A stretch of 64,000 bases of DNA, taken from positions 12,216,846-12,280,845 of the forward strand of contig NC_088779.1 in the NCBI RefSeq assembly GCF_954871325.1, written 5' to 3'. A program made the translations under genes and the position numbers. Below, in pieces: positions 12,745 to 25,659 of this stretch (position 1 is its first letter; every line of letters starts with the position of its first letter). The notes under the pieces are model-generated. The model had not been told where the DNA came from. It ran no database searches and worked only from the letters and a program-made list of their open reading frames with translations. Source of the stretch: Gordionus sp. m RMFG-2023. Taxonomy: Eukaryota; Nematomorpha; Gordioida; Chordodea; Parachordodidae.

Positions 12745-13072
12745 ATGCTAGAAAGTCAGATAAGCTATTCAGAACGTTACAGTGATGATAATTATGAGTA
12801 TAGGTTTAATAAGGCCTAATGATAATAAATTTATAAAATATAGGCATGTAGCATTGCCTGAAGAATTAGCAAAATTAGTTCCAAGAAATCATTTAATGAC
12901 AGAAACAGAATGGCGAAATTTGGGTATACAACAATCACCTGGATGGATACATTACATGATCCATATACCTGGTAAATATGCTATAAAATAAATTTTTTAT
13001 ATCTCTATTAAAGAGCCACATATTCTTTTATTTAAAAGACCTTTACCAAAAAATAATTCAAATGAAACATAG
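12745..13072 (+). CDS. CKS1: CKS1-type cyclin-dependent kinase subunit
   Basis: Three exons (12,745-12,803; 12,844-12,971; 13,014-13,072) separated by GT-AG introns of only 40 and 42 bp encode an 81-residue protein. It starts [20 protein letters not shown] and includes [19 protein letters not shown] and [16 protein letters not shown] proteins are small adaptors that bind CDK and a phosphothreonine on its substrates, assisting multisite phosphorylation and, with Skp2, p27 degradation. The phosphate-pocket positions known from human CKS1 are present at the same numbers: R11 (Lys in human), R20, S51, W54 and R71. The beta-hinge reads HIPEPH in place of HEPEPH. The form is animal-like and lacks the insertions of fungal homologues. 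All exon joins keep frame (phase 2, then phase 1), and the gene looks intact. The start is the first ATG in frame and gives the usual family length (79-81). Confidence 0.95.
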
Positions 13073-14085
13073 AAGATATTATATATTAATGAAATTTTTA
13101 GAAAATTTATATGTATTATATATTATTTATTTGACATAGATATTGATTATATCTCATTTTGTAATTTTATATCAGTGTAATAAATGACAGCTAATATTGA
13201 GTTTTAGCAATATTAGATCATTATTTTTTGGTTTTAATTTTTTATTTATAATACAATTATAAAAATATTTTTAGTTATTGATCAATTAATCCTTAATTGA
13301 TTTATGAGAATTATATTTTTATATGTAGTTTTTTGTTACAGTGTATACATATTTAATCTTTATAATGCAATCGGAAATAAAACAATACTTGGTATTGGCA
13401 GATACTTTTAATTTCTGATACTAGTAACTAAGGCTGGATTACAATATTGTTTTATTAGGTTAAACAATATTTTACCTTTATTATATTGGTTTATTATTAT
13501 TTTAAAAACTTTTAATTGTGTTTAATATCATTATTTTCAATTTGATCCTCTATAACTTTGACTTTAATTATGATATCTTAAATAAATAATTGAATTCATA
13601 TCAATATAAATCCACAGGCACAAAATATTGCTATCACATCCAATCCTAAATTTAAATTATAAATTTAGATAACCTATTTGATCTTATAATTTTTACACCC
13701 AGACATATGCAGGAATTTGTTATGTAGGGAGAGAAAGAGGGGGGAATAATATAAAAATTCTTTAGAATTATTTTAGGAGTTATTTAAGTATATCTTAAAT
13801 TTCAGAAATTTTTTAAGACTATTAACTACTATTGACAATATTGAATACATAAAAATTAATGAAAAAAATATTAAAATTGGCATATGAATCACTATAAAAT
13901 AAATATAAAAAATAACTCAAAAAAATATAAATTTGTATGTATTTAAAATTTTTTATATATAAATTTTATTATTTTAAAAAAATTGGAGATATAGATTAAT
14001 GTACAAAAATATTTTTAGGAGTTATTGCATGAATATAAACTTATAAAGTATTAATGAAAAAAATATTTTGTATTAAAAAAATATG
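13073..14085. other. AT-rich intergenic DNA 3' of CKS1
   Basis: No recognised gene, RNA or repeat. It includes the presumed CKS1 3' UTR. Confidence 0.4.
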
Positions 14086-14089
14086 GTTA

Positions 14090-14420
14090 ATGCCTATTAT
14101 AAATTTATAGTATGAAATTCAATCTTTTGGATTAAATTAATTTTTCAATGATTTTATCAGTGCTTGGATTCAACTCCATATTTTTATTAAGAAGGGCTAA
14201 CACATTCAATCTATTTTTAGAAGTATACTTCTCACATTTTTATTATTGCTAAAGAAGAAAATGTTCTTCCATTGATGGAAGTACTAATTGGCAAAGTTGT
14301 TAAAATACATTTCTTGATATATTAGGAAAATAGTCGGAAATGTTTGAAATTATGTGAAGCATCTATAGCATTTTTTGGAATATTATCAACCATATTTAAC
14401 CTTTTATACAATAGCTTGTA
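14090..14420 (-). pseudogene. hAT transposase C-terminal fragment
   Basis: On the minus strand, CILTTLPISTSINGRTFSSL followed by AIIK (about 14,230-14,300) matches the C-terminal dimerisation region of ZMYM1/DUF4371-type hAT transposases (TLPvStAsvERsFSsLkriK). Downstream codons resemble the usual continuation but are interrupted by stops. Only the last part of the gene is present, and no element ends were found. Confidence 0.6.
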
Positions 14421-14749
14421 TTCACTAGTAATGCATCATGGATGCTGTAAAAGCTGTAACTATTGTCAAATTAGAATATCCAAATTGCATATATTAACTT
14501 GTTAATATTACAACAAAAAGAGACCTTTATTATCAAAAACTTAATTTATTTACATTTATAAAATTACTATTTATACTAATTTTAAGCAAATGAAATTTGC
14601 ATACTAAAAATCCATAAATTTTAATAGAATCAACTTACAATAACTTTAATAACGACAATCATGACATAATCAATTTATATTTTTAATTTGGACTATCACG
14701 GCACCCTTTCCCATAATTAGCAACAACATTAATGAAATGTGTATTGTGA

Positions 14750-17700
14750 AAAATGATGAAAAAAATGGAATATTAAAATCAAATATCTTTGACGATTCTG
14801 ATAAGAAAAAATTTGGAATTAATATAATAAACCAGAGATAATTAGAGTTTCTGAAAAAAAAAAGAATAAAAATATGGGATATGAAATTAATGGGATTGAA
14901 ATAGTAAATATAATAAAGTACATGGTAAAGAAAATATTAAGAAAAGGAAAATTGAAAAAGAAATTTTAGAAAGAGAAAATAAATAAAAAGAAAAAAGGTA
15001 AATTCTTAAAAAGTTTGAGGAAATGGAATGGAAAATTAGAAAATTGCGCGAAGCAAATCAATTATATAAGGTAAATAATTATAGAAATCAAGGAGAAAAG
15101 AGGAAAAATAAAAGGGGTTGGTCAAGTGAAACCGGATCAAATGGAACATGTTTTGCATGTGGGAAATATGGCCACATAAGAATGTAAGGAGAAAATAAAT
15201 CAAGAGCGTCATCGAATGGAGTGTGTTATACATGTGGAAAATTTGGCCACATAAGCAGGGATTGTAATGAGAATGATTCAAAAGGCGTTACCAGTGGTTT
15301 GTAAAAAATGTGGGAATAAGGAGCACAATATAGAGGGTTGTTATGTTCCAGCGCATAAATTAGAGGAGGATACGTGTAAAAGAATTGTTTGTTAAAAATG
15401 CGGAAAATCGGGGCATGCACGAGATGAATGTTTATTAGGTAACAGACCATTTCCAGCAGTTGATTAGCATCGGATATACATAATAAAAATGAGAAGGAAG
15501 TACCAAGAAAAGATTTGTATGAAAGAAATAATGTTGGAATGTCACATGCTTCAAATTTTGAGGAATTGGGCATTTTGCCAAGGATTGTCCAATGGGATGA
15601 CTGTATGATGGAAAAGGGGATTATCATGGAATTTTGCTTCGGGAGATTCTCAGGGGCAAATAAATAATATTATAAATAATAGTGACGTGGAAAGAGAAAG
15701 AATTGGGGGTTTAACACACAGAGTTAGTGAAAACGATGTGAAATAAATAAATCTGAGAAGTGGTATGCTGGCAGATTTTATTAGAATATAATAAAATAAA
15801 TCTGGAATGGGATAAAAAATCAGAGTTATTAAAAAATAATTTTAAAGAAAGTGAGGTGAAAAATAATGTAAAGGAAATTGAGATTATAAGTGATATGAAT
15901 CCAAAATTGATGGTAGAAAATAATATAAATGATTCATGTCCAAGAGTAAAGGTGACCGTCGAAAATGAAATAATGATGTTATTAGATACAGGAGTGAAGA
16001 TCTCGGTTATTAGTCCCGAGTTGGTAAGTAAATTGTCAAATATAGGTATAATAAAAGATAAAATGACGGTTAAACAGTTTGATGGATCTATATGGTAGTT
16101 TTAGGGAGAGTCAACTTACCAGTGGTGGTGGAAAATATGATTCAATTTTTGGATTTATGGGTTGTAGAGAAGGAAGTGGAAACAGTAATGAGGTGGATTG
16201 GATAGTGAAAATTGGACAGCCTAAAATTTATGATAAATTTTTGGAAAGATTAAGCTCGAAAGTGAAGAAATAATGCCAAAGGAAAGGAAAGAAATGTATA
16301 GTCATAAAGATATTAATACGAGGGCACTGGGAAGAAGGAAGTGTGAAGATGAAAATGGGCATCAGTAGGATATAGTAGATGGTATAAATGATACAAACGA
16401 GGGAAAGGTAGTTGATGGGAGAAGTAATTTGGTTGGGAAGTGGAAAATAAGTATATTAAAGAAATAGCTAATAATGGAGTGGGCCATAGTTTGGAGGTTG
16501 AAAAGTTATGTAAAAAACAATAATGATACAAGAAAATATTTGGATAATCATCAGTTGGAAGAAATAAAATTTGGAAAAGATAAATGGCTGGTGTTAGAAA
16601 ATTAACAGCGAAATTAGTAAGGGAAAAATTTGAAGACAATGTAGTAGTGTATGAAATTTGAGTAAATCAAAATGTGAAGAGTTGCAAAAAGCAATGGTAG
16701 ATTTGAAGAATAAATATAAAAAATATTTTGACAAAAAATTGGGTCGTTTGGTAGATTATGAGGTAGATATACGTTTAAAAGAGATTGGAGGATATAGTGA
16801 GGTCACAAAGGCATCGGATCAATTGAGAGCAAGAATGGTATAAAAGTGTAATGAAAAAAATGGAAATAAAGGGAAAAATTTGGGAACATATATATATAGA
16901 TGAGAAATGTAAATAATAATTATCTGAGTTATGAAGAATAAGTTGAAATTAAAAAAAGGGGGAAAATAAAAATTGTGAAAAACAACGGAAAATTGAAGTG
17001 GAAAGGTCCAATAAACTAAAGTACGTGGGGGGGGGGTCAAATTCCGATTCATTTTCATATGTTATGTTATATAATGATGATATATATAGGAAGTTAAGAA
17101 GTAGAGAATATATATATACGAAAATAGAGAATTATTTGATGTTAAATAAAATCAAAAGAATAAATGAAGTAAGATATGGGGGTCAAATGGTAATTATATT
17201 AAAGCTCAACGGTTATTGATAGTTTTTGTAATTTATCGTGATGGTATTTTATGTTATTTATCTTAATAATGTGGTGTGGGGAGGTTGAAAGATAGAAATT
17301 TTATATATGATTTGGGAATTTAATTAATTGTAAATAAAAGAGAAAAATAATTGTAAAATAAAGAAAGATATAACACATGAGTTCGGGTTAAAATGCATTA
17401 TATATTAAAAGTGAAAAAGAAAATGATGAAAGAGTCAGAAGATAAATTTGGTGCTTAAATGAAAGCAATTAATTAATGAATTTAACGAAAAAGAAAAAAA
17501 TAATCAATTATGGAAAATTGGTAAAATAGGAAATATGAAAGATTATAAATAAAAATAGTAGATTTTAAAAATTGTAAAAAGGGGGTTTTAGAAATGAGTT
17601 TTGTGTGGGAAGCGAGAATAATCAAATTGTAATAGTTATGAAGAAGCAGCTTATGGTATGTAAAGAAAAAAGAAGTATAATTATAAAAACTTGATAAAAC

Positions 17701-17800
17701 GGGGATAGGAATAGGAAAATGAAACAAAAATTGTGAAAAGGCAACTGGAAGGGAGGAAAGGAAAGTAATTTATAATATTGTGGTAAAAAAAAGGAAATAA
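14750..17800 (+). mobile_element. LTR-retroelement fossil
   Basis: This is an old, heavily broken relic on the plus strand. Its parts, in order, are a gag end with several CCHC zinc knuckles (about 15,140-15,440), a retropepsin-like protease with a DTG-type active-site motif (about 15,940-16,090), and what looks like the segment just before reverse transcriptase (about 16,650-16,850). The whole stretch has the purine-rich coding strand common in such elements. I could not find a clear reverse transcriptase, integrase or paired LTRs. Family assignment beyond LTR retrotransposon is uncertain. There are well over ten breaks, so it is probably ancient. Confidence 0.6.
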
Positions 17801-17989
17801 TAAATATGAAGAGTAATGTTATTTTTTGTGAAGTAATTTATAAATTAAGGGGTTATGGTGTGGTTTAGTGAAATATTTTATTAAAGTTTTTTTTTAAAAT
17901 ATTTGATTTAAATTAAAGTTGAATAAAGTTATTTTTATATAATCATTATAAAAATATATATACTTAGTATTAAATTGTTCAATGGATAC

Positions 17990-18390
17990 TTTTTACATCA
18001 AATCGGCAAATAATATGATTCAAGTGAACATGCTCAATATGTTAAATCGGCTATCTGACCAATGGCACGATTGCTGGATCAATCAACAGGATGGGAAATG
18101 TATACGGATATCTTATCAACTAATGAAATGATGTCGGTGTCGAATGGATACGCATCCCGTCAAATAATTGCTCGTGGTACGAGGTCCGGGAAATCGTGGT
18201 TTCAATATGACTTGTTTCAATTGTGGGGGAAGTCAAAGCCAGAGATTGTCGTAGTGGAGGGGAGTAGCCTACCTCTTGAATACTTAATGGAGCAAATAAT
18301 GATCTATTAATGGTCAGCCCAGAAGAATCATGTCGATGACTAGCTCGCATGGAAAGATAGATTTCGAGAATGGTACAGTCGCAAGACTCA
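17990..18390 (+). other. Coding-like remnant left of giant element
   Basis: This stretch is distinctly richer in G and C than its surroundings and reads partly open on the plus strand. It includes a CFNC-type half zinc knuckle near 18,217. It may be a further retroelement fossil; I do not recognise it with certainty. A similar coding-like stretch lies on the other side of the giant element (47,625-47,788), so the two were presumably adjacent before that insertion. Confidence 0.35.
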
Positions 18391-18398
18391 CAAAGAAA
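18391..18398. repeat. Target-site duplication, left copy
   Basis: CAAAGAAA directly precedes the GGCCATGACTAAA terminus of the giant element. The identical 8-mer follows the other terminus at 47,617-47,624. An 8-9 bp duplication is usual for MULE and hAT elements. Confidence 0.7.
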
Positions 18399-21300
18399 GG
18401 CCATGACTAAAATACGAATTGCTATAAACTACGAATTGCCAGGTAAATTGCGAATTGCCATGTCTAAACTACGAATTGCGTAAATTAATGTTAAATTTAG
18501 ATAAAATTATGGAAGATTGGATGACTAAACTACGAATTGCCGTATATAATGTTAAATTAAATAGAATAAACTACGAATTGCCGTATTTTATGTTAAATTA
18601 AAATGACTAAACTGCGAATTGCCGTATTTAATGTTAAAATAAAATGACTAAACTACGAATTGCCGTATCTAATCTTAAAATAAAGTGACTAAACTACGAA
18701 TTGCCGTATCTAATCTTAAAATAAAGTGACTAAACTACGAATTGCCGTATCTAATCTTAAAATAAAGAGACTAAACTACGAATTGCCGTATTTAATATTA
18801 AAATAAAGTGACTAAACTACGAATTGCCGTATTTTATGTTAAATTAAAATGACTAAATTGCCAATTGCCGTATTTAATGTTAATAAAGTGACTAAACTAC
18901 GAATTGTCGTATTTAATATTATAATAAAGTGACTAAACTACGAATTGCCGTATCTAATGTTAAAATAAAGTGACTAAACTACGAATTGCCGTATCTAATC
19001 ATAAATTAAAATGACTAAACTGCGAATTGCTGTATTTAATGTTAAAATATAGTGACTAAACTACGAATTGCCGTATCTAATGTTAAAATAAAGTGACTAA
19101 ACTACGAATTGCCGTATCTAATCATAAATTAAAATGACTAAACTGCGAATTGCTGTATTTAATGTTAAAATATAGTGACTAAACTACCAATTGCCGTATT
19201 TTATGTTAAATTAAAATGACTAAACTGCGAATTGCCGTATTTAATGCCAAAATTAAGTAACTAAACTACGAATTGCCGTATTTAATATTATAATAAAGTG
19301 ACTAAACTACGAATTGCCGTATCTAATCTTAAAATAAAGTGACTAAACTACGAATTGCCGTATCTAATCATAAATTAAAATGACTAAACTGCGAATTGCT
19401 GTATTTAATGTTAAAATATAGTGACTAAACTACCATGACTAAACTACGAATTGCCGTATTTAATATTATAATAAAGTGACTAAACTACGAATTGCCGTAT
19501 CTAATGTTAAAATAAAGTGACTAAACTACGAATTGGCGTATCTAATCATAAATTAAAATGACTAAACTGCGAATTGCTGTATTTAATGTTAAAATATAGT
19601 GACTAAACTACCATGACTAAACTACGAATTGCCGTATTATAATAAAGTGACTAAACTACGAATTGCCGTATCTAATGTTAAAATAAAGTGACTAAACTAC
19701 GAATTGCCGTATCTAATCATAAATTAAAATGACTAAACTGCGAATTGCTGTATTTAATGTTAAAATATAGTGACTAAACTACCAATTGCCGTATTTTATG
19801 TTAAATTAAAATGACTAAACTGCGAATTGCCCTATCTAATCTTAAATTAAAATGACTAAACTGCGAATTGCCGTATTTAATATTATAATAAAGTGACTAA
19901 ACTACGAATTGCCGTATCTAATCTTAAAATAAAGTGACTAAACTACGAATTGCCGTATCTAATCATAAATTAAAATGACTAAACTGCGAATTACTGTATT
20001 TAATGTTTAAATAAAGTGACTAAACTACGATTTGCCGTATCTAATCTTAAATAAAGTGACTAAACTACGAATTGCAGTATTTTATGTAAAATTAAAATGA
20101 CTAAACTGCGAATTGCAGCATCAAATCTTAAATTAAATGACAAACTGCGAATTGCCGTATCGAATGTTAAAATAAAGTGACTAAACTACGAATTGCCGTA
20201 TTTTATGTAAAATTAAAATGACTAAACTGCGAATTGCCCTATCTAATCTTAAATTAAAATGACTAAACTGCGAATTGCCCTATTTAATGTTAAAATAAAG
20301 TGACTAAACTACGAATTGCCGTTTTATTGTTAAAATAAACTACGAATTGCGGTAATTACTGTTAAATTAAAATGACTAAACTACGAATTGCCGTAATGAG
20401 TAAAATAATATGACTAAAAAGTGCGAATTGCACTATATAATGTTAAAATATATTGACTAAACTACGAATTTAGGTAATTAATGATTGAATTAGAATGAGT
20501 AAACTACCAATTGTGATAATTAATGTTATAATATAATTACTAAACATCGAATTGCCGTATCTAATCTTAAATTATAATGACTAAATTGCAAATTGCCGTA
20601 TTTAATGTTAGATTTAAACTACGAATTTCGTATTTAATGTTAAAATAAAGTGACTAAACTACGAATTACCGAATTTATGTTGAATACCCAACTGCGAATT
20701 GTCATATTTAATGTTAAATAAAATTACTAAACTACGAATTGCGGTAATTAATAATAAATTGTCATGACTTAAATACGAATTGCCGTATTTTATGTTTGAT
20801 TAAAATGACTAAACTACAAATTGCCATATTTATTGTTAAAATAAAATGACTAAATTACGAATTGCCTTATTTAATGTTAAATTAAAATGACTAAACTACA
20901 AATTGCCGTATCTAATCTTAAAATAAAGTGACTAAATTACGAATTGCCGTTTAAATGTTAAAATAAACTACAAATTGCCATATTTATTTATAAAATAAAA
21001 TGACTAAATTACGAATTGCCCTATCTAATCTTAATTAAAATGACTAAACTACAAATTGCCGCATTTAATGTTAAAATAAAATGGCTAAACTACGAATTGC
21101 CGTTTTAATGTTAAAATAAAGTATGAATTGCGGTAATTACTGTTAAATTAAAATGACTAAACTACGAATTGCCGTAATGAGTAAAATAATATGACTAAAA
21201 AGTGCGAATTGCACTATATAATGTTAAAATATATTGACTAAACTACGAATTTAGGTAATTAATGATTGAATTATAATGAGTAAACTACCTATTGCGATAA

Positions 21301-22105
21301 TTAATGTTATAATATAATTACTAAACAGCGAATTGCCGTATCTATTCTTAAATTATAATGACTAAATTGCGAATTGCCGTATTTAATGTTAAATTTAAAC
21401 TACGAATGCCGTATTTAATGTTAAAATATAGTGACTAAACTACGAATTGCCGAATTTATGTTAAATACCCAACTGCGAATTGTCATATTTAATGTTAAAT
21501 AAAATTACTAAACTACGAATTGCGGTAATTAATAATAAATTGTCATCACTTAACTACGAATTACCGTATTTTATGTATGATTAAAATGACTAAACTACAA
21601 ATTGCCATATTTATTGTTAAAATATAATGACTAAATTACGAATTGCCTTATTTTATGTTAAATTAAAATGACTAAACTACGAATTGCAGTGTTTAATGTT
21701 AAAATAAAGTGACTAAACTACGAATTGCCGTTTTAATGTTAAAATAAAATGACTAAACTACGAATTGCCGATTTAATGTTTAATTAAAATGATTAAACTA
21801 TGAATTGCCATATTTAATATTATATTAAATTGTCTAAACAGTATATGATGTAAAATTATAATGGGTAAACTGCGAATTGTAATATATAACGTTAAATTAT
21901 TCGAAATGCGTTAATGTTAAATTATAATTACTAAAATACGAATTGCCTTAATTTTTGTCAAATTAAATACAATATATGTTAAATTTAAATTACAAAACTG
22001 CGAATTACCGTATATTATGTTAAATTAAAATGACTAAACTACGAATTGCGGTATTAATCTTAAATTAAAATGACTAAACTGCGAATTGCCTTAATTAACA
22101 TTACA
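18399..22105 (+). repeat. Left TIR satellite array, about 41-bp units
   Basis: Roughly 85-90 units of the form GACTAAACTACGAATTGCCG followed by TATTTAATGTTAAAATAAAGT, about 38-42 bp each. The GACTAAACTRCGAATTGCCGTA part is the best conserved. Higher-order copies are visible: a segment beginning near 20,425 recurs near 21,207 (about 780 bp apart), and a CTACCATGACTAAACTACG junction occurs near 19,430 and 19,610. Units decay toward the inner end. The first 160 bp contain non-satellite bases shared only with the other terminus. Confidence 0.9.
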
Positions 22106-22510
22106 TTTAGATTTTGATAGAAAATAATGATGATAGCTAATCGTTTTAATTGGTCAAAAATATAAGATTTTATTAACTATATTACCCTACATTCATACTA
22201 TCTCTGCCTTAATACAAAATTTAAACATTTTCCTATTTTATTTATAAAATTTATTGCAATTATTAGCGTTTATAGACATAATCCTCTCTATATATTGAAA
22301 AAATTTAGATTATTAAAAATAACATAACATATTAAAGAGATATTTTATTTTACAATTTCATAATATATGAATCAAAAAAATGTAAATATATATTTAGAAA
22401 AAATTATAATTATTGACTAATTTTATTTAATTTCAATATATATATTTATTATAAATAATTTATTTAGTTCATAAATTTACAAAATAAAGATGCATTAATA
22501 ATTTTCATCC
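22106..22510 (+). repeat. Inner unique part of left TIR
   Basis: Non-satellite DNA that matches the reverse complement of about 42,070-42,495. Shared landmarks include TTTATAGACATAATCCTCTC, GTAAATATATATTTAGAAAA and TTCATAAATTTACAAAATA. It shows that the inverted repeat does not stop at the satellite. Confidence 0.75.
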
Positions 22511-24015
22511 GATTTTTTGTTTTTCATGTTATGAATGCACATTATAAATTTACTTAAAATAAAAATGAGTTATATAAATAATTTAATTTATAAATTTACA
22601 AACATTATTGATATCTGTTTGGATTTCCTTGTGATTTTTGATAGGGGACTTCTTTGTCGCTAAATGTTAAATACAGCATATATAAATTAATATATTTTAT
22701 AGCATATTTTATAAATAAAAAAGGAATATTACGATAGCAATTTTTTTTCTTGTTGCAAGCTCAGGATATCCATAGTTCTACTAACATATTAAAAAATTAT
22801 AATCATAAATGTAAAAATTCTATCTCAATTTTATTTTATAAATATTAAATTAGTAAATTTAAATAGTTTTCTATAGAAATGAAGGTTTTGTAAATAAAAT
22901 CACCTTATTTCTCCTTTATTATAAAATAATATCTATAAACCTGATAAATTATCTCAAATTATTAAAAAATATTATTTGTGAAATATACTTTACATTTGAC
23001 ATTTAATCACAGCTAAATATTTTTACAATTAATATAATTAAATATTAATTCTCAAGATGTGAGATTTAAAAAGTATTTAAGCTAATAAATTGTTTTTTTG
23101 CGATGTTCTTCTGAATTATAATTTTAATTTAGCATAGATAGGACCCTGCCAGCTAAAATTCTTTTATATAAAAATGTTTAATCTAAACCTTTATGATTTT
23201 TGGTTAAGAATGGTGGTTTTTCTTTTGAACAATATACAGCTGAAAACCATTGCTAGGAATATATTATTAGCATTTTTAAACGCTAGTTGAAATGTTAAAT
23301 GTACGAGCGCTGTAAGGATCATCTACTTATATTAAAAAATTATATTTATAAATATGAAAGAATCCATGTGATATAGCTTATAATTACCAAGACAACGAAC
23401 TTACATCTAATCAGTAGCCAATTATAATACTCGTTGTTGTAACCCGTTTATGGCATTGTAATATTTTATTTTTGAAATTATGTTTATCATTCATTTAAAT
23501 AAAATATATTACTATTCTCCTGTAGACTTCTATATATTATTAAAAAATAATATCAAGCAAGTTTTGGAGGCCTGTAAATAGCTGCTTAAAATAATTAAAA
23601 ACATTCGGCTAACGGATAAGATAATAAATATTTTTAAAAAAATAATTTGAAGATATTCCGTAATTTATAATTTTAACTATATATTTCAATTTAAGATATT
23701 CAGTTAAACCAATTTAACTAAATGGGTCTCGAGGATTTTTTTAAAACTATTAACAATACATATATTATACTTTTATTTACAATATCAAAATAATTCAAAA
23801 CAAAAAGAAATATATTCGTAATTATAAATATAATCATTTATCATTATTGGTGCACTATTTATATTACTTTATTTTAGACTGTTGGATTTTATTAGCTGAT
23901 TATCTCCACTCTCCTTATTTATTTCATAATTTAACCATGATTTACTAGAAAACTCCACCAAATTTATCTTTATAAATCTCCTAATAACCGATTCAAATAG
24001 ATGTCATTGTTTATG
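22511..24015. other. AT-rich interior of giant element
   Basis: No gene seen. Loose repeats of a TTAAAAAATTATA motif occur, but no clear unit. Confidence 0.35.
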
Positions 24016-24019
24016 ATAT

Positions 24020-24215
24020 AGTCTAAAATACGAATTGCTAAAAACTACGAATTGCCAGGTAAATTGCGAATTGCAATGACTAAACTACGAATTGCGCAAA
24101 TTAATGATATTATGATAAAATGTTGCGAAATAGGATGATTTATAATATAAAGTTAAAATGAATAAACTACGAATTGCCGTATTTTATGTTAAATTAAAAC
24201 GACTAAAGTGAATCA
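24020..24215 (+). repeat. Internal third copy of the TIR terminus
   Basis: GTCTAAAATACGAATTGCTA and the bases after it reproduce the special first 160 bp of the giant element's end, in order: the AACTACGAATTGCCAGGTAA segment, the shorter TTGCGAATTGC unit, the ACGAATTGCGCAAATTAATG unit and one ordinary unit. It has about 10-15 percent differences and points inward like the left end. It is probably the remnant of an older or nested copy of the same family, or an internal duplication of the tip. Confidence 0.65.
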
Positions 24216-24340
24216 TGCTGTTATACAATAAATATTTTTATATATCACTAGAAATCCGATCCAGTGGATAATAATATTATATTTTTGTAATCTAATATAC
24301 GCTTATTGACTTTTTTATTCATCATTTTTATATCTAATAA

Positions 24341-25438
24341 TAAAATAATATTTTATTTCTGCCATTCCATGTCAAATCGATCAAACATTTTCGGCCGATC
24401 CCTTTTAAAATTCTTAAAAATTTCATGAATTATTAAGATAAGTAAGTAAATGAATGATAAAGCCCCCCCCCCCCCAAGACCAAATTCCTGAGTATGAGCC
24501 TCGAACAAATAACTTGTCCTAAAGACTTTTTTGCCTATTGTAAGGAAAATATTAAAGGTATAAGATTTATTTATTAATATATATTATAAATTTTTTTTAA
24601 ATAGATTTCTCTTACATTATGAAAAACGAATATGAGAAAGAGCTAATAATTTTAGAAGAGAGATTCAATAAAGCGCGTGCAATACCTGAAACGCAAATAT
24701 TTCATACGTATCATCTAATTTCTCAGAATAAAATTGAGGCTAAATTTTATACAAATTCAACAGACTTCAAATTTTAAATTATGGATAGAATATGATTATC
24801 TATCTATATTTCTATAATATTAATAAAAAATTAAATTAAAGATAGTTAATATCGTAAATTTGATTTCAGTCTAATGGGCATGTATCCACACTGCCCCTCA
24901 GTTTTTGGTATATTTAAAAGAAATTGGAAATTTTTTAATATAAAAAGTGAAAATATACTGTTATAGGTAATAACAAAATTTTAACCTGAAATTTGTAATT
25001 TCCTATAGGGCCATCTATTTTTTCCAATTTTTGATAAATTGAAAGTCTCGAAAGCTTCGCCAAGGTTATGACATAGTATATATATTTTTAACAAAGGTGT
25101 TAAAATAAAAAGATAAAAAAAATTTCGAAAACAAACTCCCTTGCCAATGTTTATTGTTTTATGATTACTTATAACTTTATATATTATGTACCTTTTTACT
25201 ATAATTAGTTTTTGAGATATAAATATTTTATATTTTACAGATTCTAAAATGGCTCTTTTTTGCACCATTGAGCCTCTTATCCATGGAACCAGGTGTGCTA
25301 GCGAACTAAAATAAATGGCTTTCTAATTTATGTAACCTATCTAAATAATTCCATAAATTTAACAAATTTAAAAGGGGTCGGCCGGTAGATGATCGATTCA
25401 CGAGGAATGACCTTTAAATAATAAAATATTATTTTATA
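24341..25438 (+). mobile_element. Short relative of the 29.7-32.2 kb transposon
   Basis: Imperfect inverted ends of about 90 bp: left TAAAATAATATTTTATT then CCATTCCATGTCAAATCGATC and GGCCGATCCCTTTT; right end, reversed, the same blocks. These ends resemble those of the element at 29,761-32,219. Inside (about 24,600-24,780, plus strand) is a coding fragment ending ARAIPETQIFHTYHLIS, matching part of the same unnamed transposase family. The rest of the gene is missing, so it is a truncated, non-autonomous copy. It also contains a run of C at about 24,465. Confidence 0.55.
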
Positions 25439-25659
25439 TAAATAATATAATAAAAAATAATAAAATAATATTTTATATATATTAAATGTCAGCCACTGAC
25501 AGCAAAACTTTATAATTCTCAAAATTATACGCCTTTGGCTTTCACAAAACTTTCTTTTTCCTACTTTATCACTGACAGATAGTAAAATATCTACCAAATC
25601 TAGATAATTCTCCAAATACCAGCTCATGCCCTATATATAAATTATATTATGATATAGTA

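Noticed and set aside
15036-15627. Minus-strand ORFs
   Set aside because: They are antisense shadows of the purine-rich retroelement fossil on the plus strand.
18399-22105. CRISPR-like array
   Set aside because: The spacing is regular, but the whole unit, including the part between conserved cores, is repeated and slowly varying. There are no unique spacers, no cas genes, and the genome is animal.
25337-25627. 96-codon minus-strand ORF
   Set aside because: It spans the A/T-rich end of the 24.3-25.4 kb element and low-complexity TAATATTTTAT repeats.
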